Shown in pieces: positions 23,566 to 34,454 of a DNA stretch of 64,000 nt (position 1 is the first letter of the stretch; every line of letters starts with the position of its first letter). Location of the stretch: assembly GCA_030435675.1 (NCBI GenBank), contig CM059623.1, positions 10,938,012-11,002,011 on the forward strand. The letters run 5' to 3'. The notes under the pieces were generated by a model. The model searched no databases, was not told the DNA's origin, and saw only the letters and a list, made by a program, of their open reading frames with translations. The position numbers and the translations under genes are program-made. The DNA comes from Steinernema hermaphroditum. Taxonomy: Eukaryota; Nematoda; Chromadorea; Rhabditida; Steinernematidae.

Positions 23566-26500
23566 ATGGCTATGCGAATTGAATCTCTTGCCGACGCTCT
23601 TTCGAGGAGTCTTCATCCGGATGCGATGACTCGGAAGAACGCTGAGAAAGAGCTGAAGACAATGGAATGCGACGATGGGCACGGAATTAACATTTTGCAA
23701 CTGGCCAGCACAGAACAAGCCCCGGAAGAGATCAAGCTTGCAGCCGTTGTTGCTCTCAAGAATTACGTCAAACAGAACTGGGTAGTATGAATGTGTGTGA
23801 GATCCAAAATGATGTTCAAGATTCAGGGCGGCCTGGGCGATGTCACGATTGGGGATCAGAGCAAGCTCCGGATTCGCGACGAGGCTGTACGGCTTATGTT
23901 TGCACTCTCCGGGAACATCCGAAAGCAACTCTCAAGCACAGTATGCGAAATAGGAAAAGTGGATTTTCCGTCCAGATGGCAAGCGCTCGTGGAGATCCTT
24001 TCGAACAATTTGAAGTCGCAAAATATGGACCACGTGATCGCTTCCCTCGAATTGCTTGACGATCTGTCCAAGAAGTACCGCACTGAGCTCAAGTCCAGGG
24101 AGCTATGGGAGGAACTAAAGTTCGTCTTGGACAATGTAAGAACTTCACTAGCTCTGACCATGTATCCGTTTATCCTTATTCTAGTTGGCTGCTCCTCTTC
24201 TAACGCTTTTCCAGTCAATGATGCGTTTCTACGATCAACGAGAAACAATGCCTGCTGAGCAGTGTATCAACTGGCTGGAAATACTGCATCTCATCGCCAG
24301 CAACTTCTGTTCTCTGAGCAGCCAAGATTTGCCGGAGCCGTTTGAGGTAGAAGTCCACTATGAAACCTCGAGTACCGTCTTGTGCCTTTAGGATAACATC
24401 AATACATGGATGACCGGTTTCCAAACGCTGCTAGGCATGAAAATCCCTTCGATTGAACAAGCTGCTGACGACAAAGTCGCAAGCCCACTGGAGAGCCTGA
24501 AGGTCTCCATCTGTGAGGTTATCACTCTCTATACACAGCGTTACGAAGAAGAGACTGCGCAGTATGTGTCACCATTCATCCAAGGAACATGGGAACAGCT
24601 GGTGGAAATCGATCATCGATACAGGTAGCGCCTGCTATCTGAAAATTTATCACTGCGATAATGATTTAAGATTCGACAGTCTGGTGAACGCATGCCTCGG
24701 CCTTCTCTCCGCCATCTGCCAGCGAGTCCAGTACAAGCAGCTGTTCCAAGGTGCGGGCGTTCTCAACACGCTGTGCGAGAGCATTATCGTGAAGAATCTG
24801 GTTATCCGTGACGATGACATTGAGAACTTTGAAGACGGATCGGCGGAGTACATCAACCGCGACTTGGAGGGATCCGATTTCGAAACAAGAAGACGCGGAG
24901 CGAGCGACTTCGTTCGTGCCCTGTGCAAGAATTTTGAGGGAGAAGTGTTCCCCATCCTCGGTGGGCTCATCAACAACTTCCTGTCAGAGTACCAGACCAA
25001 CCCTGTCGCGAATTGGCGTCAGAAGGACGTCATCTACTGCCTGGTCACTGCCATGGCCAGTAAAGCCTCTACTCAGAAGCACGGCGTTGTTTCTACTAGC
25101 AATCTCGTAGGGATAGCGTTATTTACATGATTGTTGATCATATCACTTTCAGGTAAACGTTGGCGACTTCTACGTGCAGTACGTGCGTGAAGACGTTCTT
25201 GGCACGAACACGCAAATCCACCCTATTCTCCGAGCGGATGCCATCAAATACGTCGTAACATTCCGCAATGTATTGCCCATTGAGGCGGTCGCTGAAGCTC
25301 TTCAGCAAACTAATGAGAATCAAGGAGTCATCGGCCTCCTCAGAACCGACGTGCCTCTGCTACACCAGTACGCCGCTTACGCGATTGAACGCATTTTATT
25401 CATGAAAAACAACACATTCAACGCTTCAAATACTCAAGTTGCAGTTCTTCTTGACCTCCTCATGAAAGCCAGTCAATCTCCACGAGTTCTCAACACTTTC
25501 TATATCGCCAAAGCTCTGATGCGGTGCATCAATATCATTGATGTAGGCCTGTATTTTATATCCACTGGGCTACATCATGCATTTGCAGGATGAATCTGCA
25601 AGAAACGCTACAATACTTGTCGACTACTTCGCTGCGCTACTTGGCAAGGCAGTGAAGGAAGCTGTTGATCCTGGACAGACTCACTACGTCTTCGAATCTC
25701 TCTGTGTGCTGATGAAGAGAGTATGCATCACTAGTTAAGCATCCGCGGGAACAATTCACATTTAGGCCTACAAGGTTGTTGGAAACGAACTGTCCAGACA
25801 CATCTTGCCCATCATGATGGAAATTCTGACAAACGACGTATCCGATTTGATTCCATATGCCCTTCAGGTGATTGGTAAGATGCGTTAGCCTCCCCGTCTA
25901 TAAAAAAGTTCTCTGTAGCTCTGATGGTTGATGAAACGAAAGCAACCACCGGTTCCGTTGAGCAGTATGTCGAGTTCCTACCGATGGTTTTGAAGGACGA
26001 AGTGTGGACGAGAAAAGCGAATATCCCTGCCGCTCTTCTTGTTGTTGAATCATTCATTTTGGGCTGTCCAGAAGTTGTCTTCGGCGGAGAATACCGAAAC
26101 AGGATTCTTGGATTGTTCCAGGGTATGCTGCGTCAGACGAGGACGCTTGCCCACGCCTTTAGGCTGGCGGCTTGCATATTGCCCCATGTTGACGTAAGTT
26201 ACCAATTTTGATCAGCTTTTTTTCGAGCTTCTTGCTTATAGAAGTACCCTGAACTGAACGACAACACGCTCCTTATGCCGATGCTGCGCCAAATTCAGAC
26301 CAACAAAACGTCGTTGTTGGTCAAAAACTTCACACTGTTTATGTGCCGATACGCCATCAAGAAGGATGCCTTGGAACTAGCGAAGGTAGCAGCTGTTCTC
26401 CATCCTGTGCCAATCTACAATCAATCCTTTTCAGAGCTTTGAAACTATTCAGAACGGGATGTACATTATGGTCCTCGAGAAAATTGTGCTTCCAGAGATC

Positions 26501-26978
26501 GAAAACATGGCAAAGAACAGTGCATTCGCTGAGCGACAAGCTTTTACGTTGGGATTCGCCTGTATCATTGGGAAGACCGCTGCGATGATGGGGTTAGTCG
26601 CGCCTATTCACATACATCTTATGCAAGATACGACGTATTTCAGTGCTTTGTTCCCAAGAATGGTTGAAGGCGCATTCCGATTCGTCAGTCAAACAGGTTC
26701 AAAGGCCCAACTTGCTCAAGATGACGGGGAGGAGGAGGATTCCAACGAGGTTATTGCCGACTCTTCTGATCCGTTTTCAAGACTGAGCAACGCTCAACAT
26801 GCCGATGATTTGTTTGAGATCAAGGATGACGTGAAAAGTAGGCTGTTCTAGTCGAGATGGTGCTGATGATTTTTTTTCAGAATCTCTTGGGATTGCGATA
26901 CTCCAGATGTCAGGCCGGGGCGATAGTCTCTTGGTCGACAACGCCATCCTCGACCAGCTTCGTTCGCTCGTTGTGTAG
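23566..26978 (+). CDS. xpo-2: exportin-2 (CSE1L/CAS), importin-alpha re-exporter
   Basis: A gene of more than ten exons with 40-60-base introns, roughly 930 residues. The N-terminus (LADALSRSLHPD, RKNAEKEL, VALKNYVKQNW) is the importin-beta N-terminal domain. Diagnostic exportin-2 segments follow in order: QDLPEPFEDNINTWM, EYINRDLEGSDFETRRRGASD, VTAMASKASTQKHGV, DAIKYVVTFRN, and near the end MYIMVLEKIVLPEI. CSE1L binds Ran-GTP and importin-alpha and returns importin-alpha to the cytoplasm. Splice sites are clean throughout. The C-terminus (SGRGDSLLVDNAILDQLRSLVV) is a little different from the vertebrate end. Identification is very strong. Confidence 0.95.
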
Positions 26979-27555
26979 CTGAAATCGTATCATCATTTAT
27001 TTGTGCTTTCGTATGTTGATGTCATGTTTGTGATAAAATCTAATGCTACGATACTGATGAACATTGTTGTGTTTCTCTTGCTGTTATCTTTTTGTGAGTG
27101 CTCGGCTCGTAAGATAGGCGTGTGGCGATTGATTTCGTTTAATAAGGACGAGCATTGTGGGCACCGTATGTAGGTCGCACGTAATATGGGAGGTGCACTA
27201 CCTGGCATCCCAGCTGAGCTTGGTATCTCACCTAAGCGAGGAAAGGAGAGACGAGCGTGTGCCCGGTCCTGACGCGATAATCTTGAGCGTACCAAGTCCG
27301 ACCGTTCATTCTGCTGTTATAAACTGCAAAAATGAAGTGTCTTCCAGGGATGCCTCCGGGTCTCTATTATTTGAAAACGGGTTTAAGGCGTAGATCGGTC
27401 TACAAAATTGTGTTTCCCTGTACATGCTTTCAGCTGCAGGCAAAAACTCCGATGGTCACTGGGCGTTGAGTTGCATCTTCTAATCGCTCCCACACAGTGA
27501 CAGAAAAGCGCGCCGTTATTCTATGTCGTTGCGTTGAATAGTATTCTGGACGTGT

Positions 27556-28234
27556 TATTGTATTCGTCAAAAATCTCTCGCAAAAAAGGAGAGGGCTCCT
27601 GCCACGAACATTTTGCGCGCGCATTTCACGCGCCAAAAAGTTTACAGTGGGAAATGCTCAAAATCATAGTAATCCGATTTTTTTCGTTTCTGACGCGATT
27701 TCTCCAAATTTCATTAACGGACGGTTGCTCAGCAGACTCTGGCGCGTCGAATGAGCCCTGGCTCGACTGCCAGTATGCTTTCCTCGCAGAGTTATTAGGA
27801 TCAATGGTGGATAATGGCACCTTGAATCGTAAGCTGTGGATTTCTAAGAATATGATGGATTAGCTGCCCATCACTATGTCGTACATGGATCCTCCTGTGA
27901 TCTAGGACATCTCCAACATATGAATCTGTAGCTAACTGTTCAACTCTCAATTGCAAACTAATGGTCATTCTAATAACTCTGCGAGGAAAGCATACTGGCA
28001 GTCGAGCCAGGACTCATTCGACGCGCCAGAGTCTGCTGAGCAACCGTCCGTTAATGGAGTTTGGAGAAATCGCGTCAGAAACGAGAAAAAATCGGATTAC
28101 TATGATTTTGAGCATTTCCCATTGTAAACTTTTTGGCGCGTGAAATGCGCGCGCAAAATTTTCGTGGCGCGTGAAATACGCGCGCAAAATTTTCGTGGCG
28201 GGAGCTTTGCGAGAGATTTTTGACGAATACAATA
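27556..28234. mobile_element. foldback element with ~250-bp inverted arms
   Basis: The left arm (27556 to about 27800) and right arm (about 27970-28234) are near-perfect inverted copies around a ~170-base centre. The ends read TATTGTATTCGTC and its complement; the outermost TA may be the target-site copy. The right arm has an extra ~32-base tandem copy (GCGCGCAAAATTTTCGTGGC). There is no transposase, so it is non-autonomous. It lies between exportin-2 and the Fcf2 gene, about 60 bases before the latter's start. Confidence 0.85.
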
Positions 28235-28292
28235 GGCTATTTTGTTTTCATGCAGAATGAGTCTTGTCAGTATTTTCTTTATTTCAGGTGGC

Positions 28293-29186
28293 ATGTCGAT
28301 CGCACAGTGTTGTGAGTGGTCCGACTCCGAATCGGTTGTTCTGCACTCCGACTCCGAGGACGAATCCGCGGCTCCTTGTGAATCGACATTAACATTCCGT
28401 TGTTATAGTGGGGATCACAGGCCGGTAAGTATGATATCTTACTGCGTTGACAAGATGGCTGTTGTTTCAGGCTCTGTCAGATATAGGAGATTTCTTGTCA
28501 TTCGACACGGGCGTTGTGGAAGAAGCCGCTGCCGGAAAAGAAGATGCTGAACCACAGAAGCAGGAATTGACTTGTGCAATTGATGAAGTTGATCCTGAGG
28601 TGGAGCGAGCTCTGAAGAAAAGCGTATTGCACAACGGCTTCGAGAAGGGTCTTGGAGAGGGTTACGACGTGAAGAGCCGTAATCAGATAAAGCGCGAGCG
28701 CAGGGTTAGATTGCAACCTCTCTACGTTTATCTAAGATCTACATGTTCAGGAAGAGCGCTCGAAAACAAGTGGAACCAACTGGTTTGACATGCAAGCAAC
28801 TGAAATAACTGAGGAAAAGAAAAATGATTTGGAGATCCTTCAGATGCGCGCACAGTTGGATCCCCTCAATCGATATCGCAAGACAGATCGCGAAGTTTTG
28901 CCCAAATTCTTCCAGGTGATAATTTGTGCCGATATGCTGTGGTTAATGAGAGGTTTAGGTTGGACGTGTAGTCGAACACAAGGCGGACTTCTATTCTGGA
29001 CGGCTTACGAAGAAGGAGCGCAAGAGGACCATTGCCGAAGAGCTTCTAGCTGATCAAGAGTTCCAGACGAAGAACCGCAAGCGTTATGACAAGGTGAAAG
29101 CACACGAAGCTCAGATGAGACGCCAAATCAGTAAGAAGCTGCAGTCCCGCTCGCGACCTCGATCTTCGCGAAAGAAGGATCTTTGA
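28293..29186 (+). CDS. Fcf2/DNTTIP2-type rRNA-processing protein
   Basis: Four exons from MSIAQCCEW to RKKDL. The N-terminal half is acidic (DSESVV, DSEDES). The Fcf2 domain fills the C-terminal half: GTNWFDMQATEIT, LDPLNRYRK, PKFFQVG, ADFYSGRLTKKERKRTIAEELL and KNRKRYDKVK. Fcf2 proteins act in the nucleolus in early cleavage of pre-rRNA for the 40S subunit. The end is basic, Arg/Ser-rich. TTTCAG lies 5 bases before the ATG. The foldback element ends just upstream and may affect the promoter. Confidence 0.92.
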
Positions 29187-29879
29187 ACCGTAGATGCTTT
29201 GTTGTTGTTATTTTTTGTTGTTTTCGACTGTTATCCTTGCTGTAAAAAGGCCTTTCCTACCAACACCGTCCCAGATTGCTGTGCGTCACCGCTGGCACGA
29301 TTATTTCTCGATCTTCAATTTGTGGAAATAGGCTGATGCAGACAGAGCGGGACAGATAAAAGGCATCGAGGCGGGATTCTGGCGCATTTGCTGCATGGTG
29401 CTGAATCCCAGTAGTCATTTTGGCCTTTGCTCATCTGACGATCGGTCGCTGTTGTAGCCAAATTCGCTGCTTACAAGGGAAGGACCCGAAGTGTGACACT
29501 CCGATTTCGCTGAAAATTTGTGGGCGTATAGCGCAGCCCGGGACTAACAAAACGCACATAGTTTTTTTAGTTCACATAAAATCTGTTCGATAGAATTTGT
29601 AGAGCTTGCGACGCTCTACAGCATGCACTAAAAACTTACCCTGCAAAATTTTTTCCTGCAAAAAAATCGATTTTTTATTGATTTTGCCTAAAACGGGCCA
29701 TATCTCCAGGTCCCACAACCATTTTTTTACTAAAAAAATTTCCGCCCCTAAGGATTATCCATACAAAATTTTATCAAAAACACACCAAACCACACCACCT
29801 AAACGACCCCTCAAAACGTAACAAAAATTTCTGCCCAACCGAATATATAAATCATTTTTGGGTTTTCTGTCATGTTCGT
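29187..29879. other. AT-rich stretch without genes
   Basis: No recognisable gene; poly-A/T rich from 29640. It leads into the dispersed repeat. Confidence 0.4.
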
Positions 29880-30110
29880 CCGTCACGCTGGCTTTTTAAA
29901 CTGTGAGCACCTGGTGCCAAACCACCTTCACCATCATGTTTCTCATCGGTAATATATGCCTGGAAAAATAGTGACACCCCTGGCTCCCGCCACGATCCTA
30001 AGAAAACAGGTTCCACTAACCTCACTTTTGTTCCTTTGTTCATTTTGGGCCAACACAATGTTATATCTCTCTACTCCATCATGTTTAGCTCTGTGCCCAA
30101 AATTTTTTAA
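29880..30110. repeat. dispersed repeat module, copy 1
   Basis: Contains GGTGCCAAACCACCTTCACC, ATGTTTCTCATCGGTAAT and CCACGATCCTAAGAAAACAG in the same order as 43.81-44.05 kb. In both places it is followed by tandem copies of an AACAGGTTCAAATTTGGAAA sequence, so the module and array move or spread together. Confidence 0.75.
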
Positions 30111-30500
30111 AACAGGTTCAAATTTGGAAAAGTCATATGTTCGGCCGTGAGCTTATAATCGAAAACAGGTTCAAATTTGGAAAAGTCATAAGTTCGGCCG
30201 TGAGCTTAAAATTCAAAACAGGTTCAAATTTGGAAATGTCATATGTTCGTCCGTGAGCTTATAATCGAAAACAGGTTCAAATTTGGAAATGTCATAGGTT
30301 CGGCCATAAGCCTAAAATGCAAAACAGGTTCAAATTTGGAAAAGTCATATGTTCGGTCGTGAGCTTAAAACTCAAAACAGGTTCAAATTTGGAAAAGTCA
30401 TACGTTCGTCCGCGAGCTTAAAATTGAAAACAGGTTCAAATTTGGAAAAGTCATACGTTCGTCCGCGAGCTTAAAATTGAAAACAGGTTTAAATTTGAAA
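30111..30500. repeat. 53-bp tandem array, about 7.5 copies
   Basis: AACAGGTTCAAATTTGGAAA recurs at 30111, 30164, 30217, 30270, 30323, 30376, 30429 and 30482, a constant 53-bp step. Each unit also holds GTCATAtGTTCGgcCGTGAGC. Related, less regular copies lie at 44.05-44.67 kb. Confidence 0.92.
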
Positions 30501-30988
30501 AGCGCAGAATTTTTAGTCGATACTTACATATCGACAGCGCTATGTCCTTGCACGAACTCAGAAGGACGAACTCAAAAGTTAAGGGAAAAAAGAAACAGTC
30601 GAAAAAAAGATCTATACAATCGAAAAAAAGATCTATGCAATATCAGAAAAAACATTATCATTCGGACTCGAACCCGTGACCGAGGACTGATAGGCTGCAG
30701 CCCAGCCACTGCATCACACAGACACAACTTTCGGCAATGCTCACAAGCAATTTGATTATATCACATTGAAAATTAAGAATAAACATCACTTTTTCAGACT
30801 TTTCGCGTCGAAGCACGAAGAAGGGACCCTTTTTCTGGACTCGTTTTTAATGTACATTCAGTATCTGCAGTAACCCGCACAAGACAAGCTCACAGTTCAT
30901 GAGTTTTCTTTGCGCACAGTTCAGCGTGCGTTTCTCTGTTCGTCTGGGTTAAGAGGTATCGTACCGCTGCGGCGGAACAGTCGGGGAT
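30501..30988. other. non-coding stretch with a tRNA-like fragment
   Basis: No gene supported. On the minus strand, about 30660-30720 carries a CGGGTTCGAGTCC box resembling a tRNA B box and 3' half, but the stems do not pair as a full cloverleaf. A decayed tRNA-derived repeat is possible. Confidence 0.3.
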
Positions 30989-31312
30989 TCATGACTTCGC
31001 GCCTTCCGGCTCGATTTCCATGTTCCCGTTTAGTCTAAAGCCCTCTATCAGTTGGCCGCCTTCGGGCTCTGCCGTCTGCTGGTAGTGTGGTTTTTGCGGT
31101 ACACGGGGCTCGAAGTCCACACGGCCGCACCCTGGCGTCATGAGCGCGCCAGGGAAGCTCTGCCAGTGGTATGGGTAGCCCTGTGGTTTCTGCAGCGGTT
31201 GACTACCGTGAAGACTTGATTGTATTATCTCAAGAAAGAAGAAAGAAGGCTCGCCGGATTCGACGCTCGGATTCCGTGCTGTGGCCTCTGTCTTCTGAGA
31301 GGTAATGCTCAT
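30989..31312 (-). CDS. hypothetical 107-residue protein
   Basis: A single open frame starting ATGAGCATTACC directly after CCAAACAG, a possible acceptor. The product has Pro/Gly/His-rich stretches (GYPYHWQSFPGALM, RVPQKPHYQQ) and no repeats, signal or membrane segment. Composition and codon use look protein-like. No family recognised; it could also be one exon of a longer gene. Confidence 0.4.
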   Translation of the reverse strand: MSITSQKTEATARNPSVESGEPSFFFLEIIQSSLHGSQPLQKPQGYPYHWQSFPGALMTPGCGRVDFEPRVPQKPHYQQTAEPEGGQLIEGFRLNGNMEIEPEGAKS

Positions 31313-33423
31313 CTGTTTGGATCTGTCGTCTACAATGCTTTTTTTGTAGATGATAACGACGAAGACTGAAAATGGGAGGTCACGGCAGCCTGGACCACGT
31401 CTGCCAAATTGAGGTAAACATAAAGTTCTCAGCCAGTTCCGTAATACAGATCGTTTAGATACACCTAAGAAGTGAAAAGAAAAAAGAAGATCTTGCAGAA
31501 GCTGTTCATGAAGCTACGGTAAACAGAAATTCACCATACACTCTTTAAACGAAGTATTTTAGAGTCTCATGAAACAGCTAAAAAATCTTCTGAAGACCTT
31601 AGTTAGCCTCGGAGGCTTGAAGTGATGATAAGGTATGATGAAACTACTCAGACACACCCTAATATGAACCTTTTTAGCTTCAAAACCGAAAAGAAGCCTC
31701 AAAATAAAAGCGGCTTCCAGAGGATTCCTACCGTATTCTTACGGTAGGCTACAGCATTTTGAACAAAATCTTATGCAGATTATTTTAGAAGCGTCTAAAA
31801 ACGCTAGAAGTAGAAGACATTCTAGAGGCTTTTCATCATATTACGGTAGGCTGAACCTCGCTAAACACACCTCATTATGGATCAATTTAGATGCCGATAA
31901 AAGCCTTAAAATTAAATATCTTTTAGAGGATTCCCAATGTATTACGGTAGGCAGCAGCATATCAGATATAGTCTTAAGCAGAGTATTTAGAAATGAAAAA
32001 AGAAGCTCGACGCCAAGAAGTCGCAGTATCCGACAAGGTAATATCTCCAGTCTCAATTGTGGGCTATATTTTAAGTAAAGATGAAAAAGACACATAGAAT
32101 AAATGCAGGCATTGTGTTTGCAGTCAAGAGAGCTCTTTTGTTTTGGAAAGTAGAGATGCAAAATACGAAAATTAGAGGAATTACCTTACAAAACAGCAAA
32201 TTTTCAGTTTAACGATAACGATATACAAGACAGTGATATAAAATAGCTATCTGTACGACACAAAATTAGACCTTTATACACGATTTAAAGAACATTTTTA
32301 CAGGAGAGAAACAAGTACGACATTACATCGAGGAAATAAAAGATAACTTCAATGTAAGCTTAAAGTATAAGCAGAATTCATTACATAGTTGGCTTTATTA
32401 TTCAGTGAAATCTATAGTCGAATGAGCGTATAGTAGAAGACTTCCAGAGTCGTTTTACCGTAACCCAGTAAGCTTCACACTTTCGCATAGTTGCTAACAG
32501 GTATTACTACAGAAGGTTCTACTTCTACAAGACCTACGGCAACACGGAAGATGTACCATAGATATAAGTGAGACTTTTGACATTTTTTTCGTTGCCATTA
32601 CTACTTTTTATAGCAATAAAGAAAGATTTATGGGCTTCGTGACATAAATAAGGAGGTAAATCAACGAAATAACGTATTAAAATAAAGCCTTTCATCTTCC
32701 AATAGCTCCTGCACAGTTTTGTTTTAGTAGAAAGCCGAACGATATTGTCGAAGACATCCAGATGACATACAGTACTTAAGTAGATTTCATCAACTACGAT
32801 AGCTATGACAGTGATAGAAGGCATATTTTTTGACGAGATCGAAGAATGCAGTAGTCCTTTAGTTTGTATAGATAGCTTTTATTGGGTTTGATTTTAGTGG
32901 AAAGTACAAATCAAAATGAAATCGACAATCCATGCTGATAGAACGCCTCAAGATACACATTGAGACAATTGATAAGGTGCGCTTAACGTCTTGGACAGCT
33001 ACTATAGAACACTATTTTAGTGAAACGTCAAAAAAGCGAAGTCCACATGAAACACGTGCTAGGTAAATCTTACATCTACATATTGAGAATTACACATTCT
33101 TCTATAGCATTTTAGTGCGACTTTGTGCAAGAAATGATGTTGTAGAAGATGTACTGAGCAGTGAAATAATGCAGTAAGCACCACAACTACAGACAGCTTC
33201 TAAAGTGTTCTATTTTAGTAGGTACGAAGATAAGAGGTTCAAAGAATCGGAACAAAAAGAGGACCGCTATGTGTTATATGCTCAAAATACTGACTTTATC
33301 TGCATTAAATCATTTCACAAACGTTTGATGCTCTTGTCTTTAAGCGTTATTAACAACGCTTTACATACTTGCATACCTATAACTGTACCTACTTCCATTA
33401 TCTTGATATTCAGAAGATCTAAA
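31313..33423. other. AT-rich region with degenerate ~100-bp units
   Basis: No gene supported. TATTACGGTAGGC or a close variant recurs at about 31740, 31848 and 31941, each with CTTTTAGAGGATTC-like or AGAGGCTTTTC sequence nearby, so this looks like a decayed tandem array of about 100 bp. From 32.2 to 33.3 kb there are many TTTTAG sequences but no matching donors or open frames. Confidence 0.4.
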
Positions 33424-34266
33424 ATGCAAGCACCCAAGACTACCGTACCTGTTGACACCGAAGATGACGACGTCGTCTTCCTGAAGGAAGTCAAAGCTAT
33501 CACCGTTATTGAGTCGAACACTTCGAGTTCTTCGTTAGTACCACCCCTCTACTGCATCTACTATATCGTAACTCCTTTACAGAACCAAAACCAAAGCCAA
33601 ACCACAAAGTCCAATCGCAAATGATGGTGTCTTCGCAATCATCGTGTGTGGAATTCCTCGCGAAGATTTCACCAACGAAGGTACCAGCCTTAGAATTGCA
33701 CAGAAAAATTCAGAAATACCTTTACAGAGATCGAAAGAGGCATCAATGACACTTTCATTGATTTTCCTCTTCTTGAGGTGATCTTCAATGGGCAAAAGAA
33801 GTACAGAGCAAAGTGTCGAGTTGTGTTCAGTCGCATTTTGAAAGATTATGAACGTGCGAAACTTTTTGACCCCAAGTCCACGTTCAACAAGCACTGCCGT
33901 ATCAAGAACAGCAGTGGACAACAGAAGGACTGCGAGCTGCGATTGGAACGAATCCAAAACGCTAAGATGCTGCAAGAATGCAGAGAAGTTATGACCAGAC
34001 ATCGTCGACTTCTTGACGACCAAAACAAAAAGGCTGAAGTCGAGAGACAGAAGGAGTTTCATAAGTATCTTCAAGAAAAGAGGAAGGAAAATAATCGCAA
34101 GCGCCGTGCGGAGCGTCACGCTGAAGAACAAGAACGCCTGAAGCGCATCCGCCTCGAAAAACAGGAGAAGGCCGAGCTCCAAAAAGAGAAGAACAAGAGT
34201 CTCCGCATCACCTTTCGAGAAAACCGTTCAATCTTAAACCCGCACTTGGCCATGAACCGCCGTTAA
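33424..34266 (+). CDS. RRM-like plus coiled-coil protein
   Basis: Three exons joined across two short introns (about 33530-33581 and 33682-33726) in phase, giving roughly 250 residues. An acidic N-terminus (DTEDDDVVF) and a Ser/Lys linker come first. Then a possible RRM fold: FAIIVCGIP, an alpha segment TNEEIERGINDTF, then EVIFNGQKKYRAKCRVVFSR. The C-terminal half is a long charged coiled coil (MTRHRRLLDDQNKKAEVERQ, EEQERLKRIRLEKQEKAE). The RRM call is by pattern only. It stands directly upstream of the RPA-like and Helitron genes on the same strand; whether it belongs to the element is open. Confidence 0.6.
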
Positions 34267-34454
34267 ATGTCATTGTTGGCTGCCATTTTGTGCGCTTGTT
34301 AATGTGTTACTTTTAATTCATAAGCTTACATTTACTTGAGTTCTTCAATTAACAGAATGGTTCACGAACCATGAAATTGCTATCTCGTTGTACAATCACT
34401 TTCTTTATGTTGTTACTTTCCCCAGAAACGTTTACTGCACTTTCGTTTTTATAG

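Noticed and set aside
30655..30725. tRNA-like sequence on the minus strand
   Set aside because: It has a B-box-like stretch, but the T stem and acceptor stem do not pair; not called as a tRNA.
31571..31578. CTGTTTCA (minus strand), like the C. elegans piRNA upstream motif
   Set aside because: Single occurrences at about the chance rate in 64 kb; no cluster.
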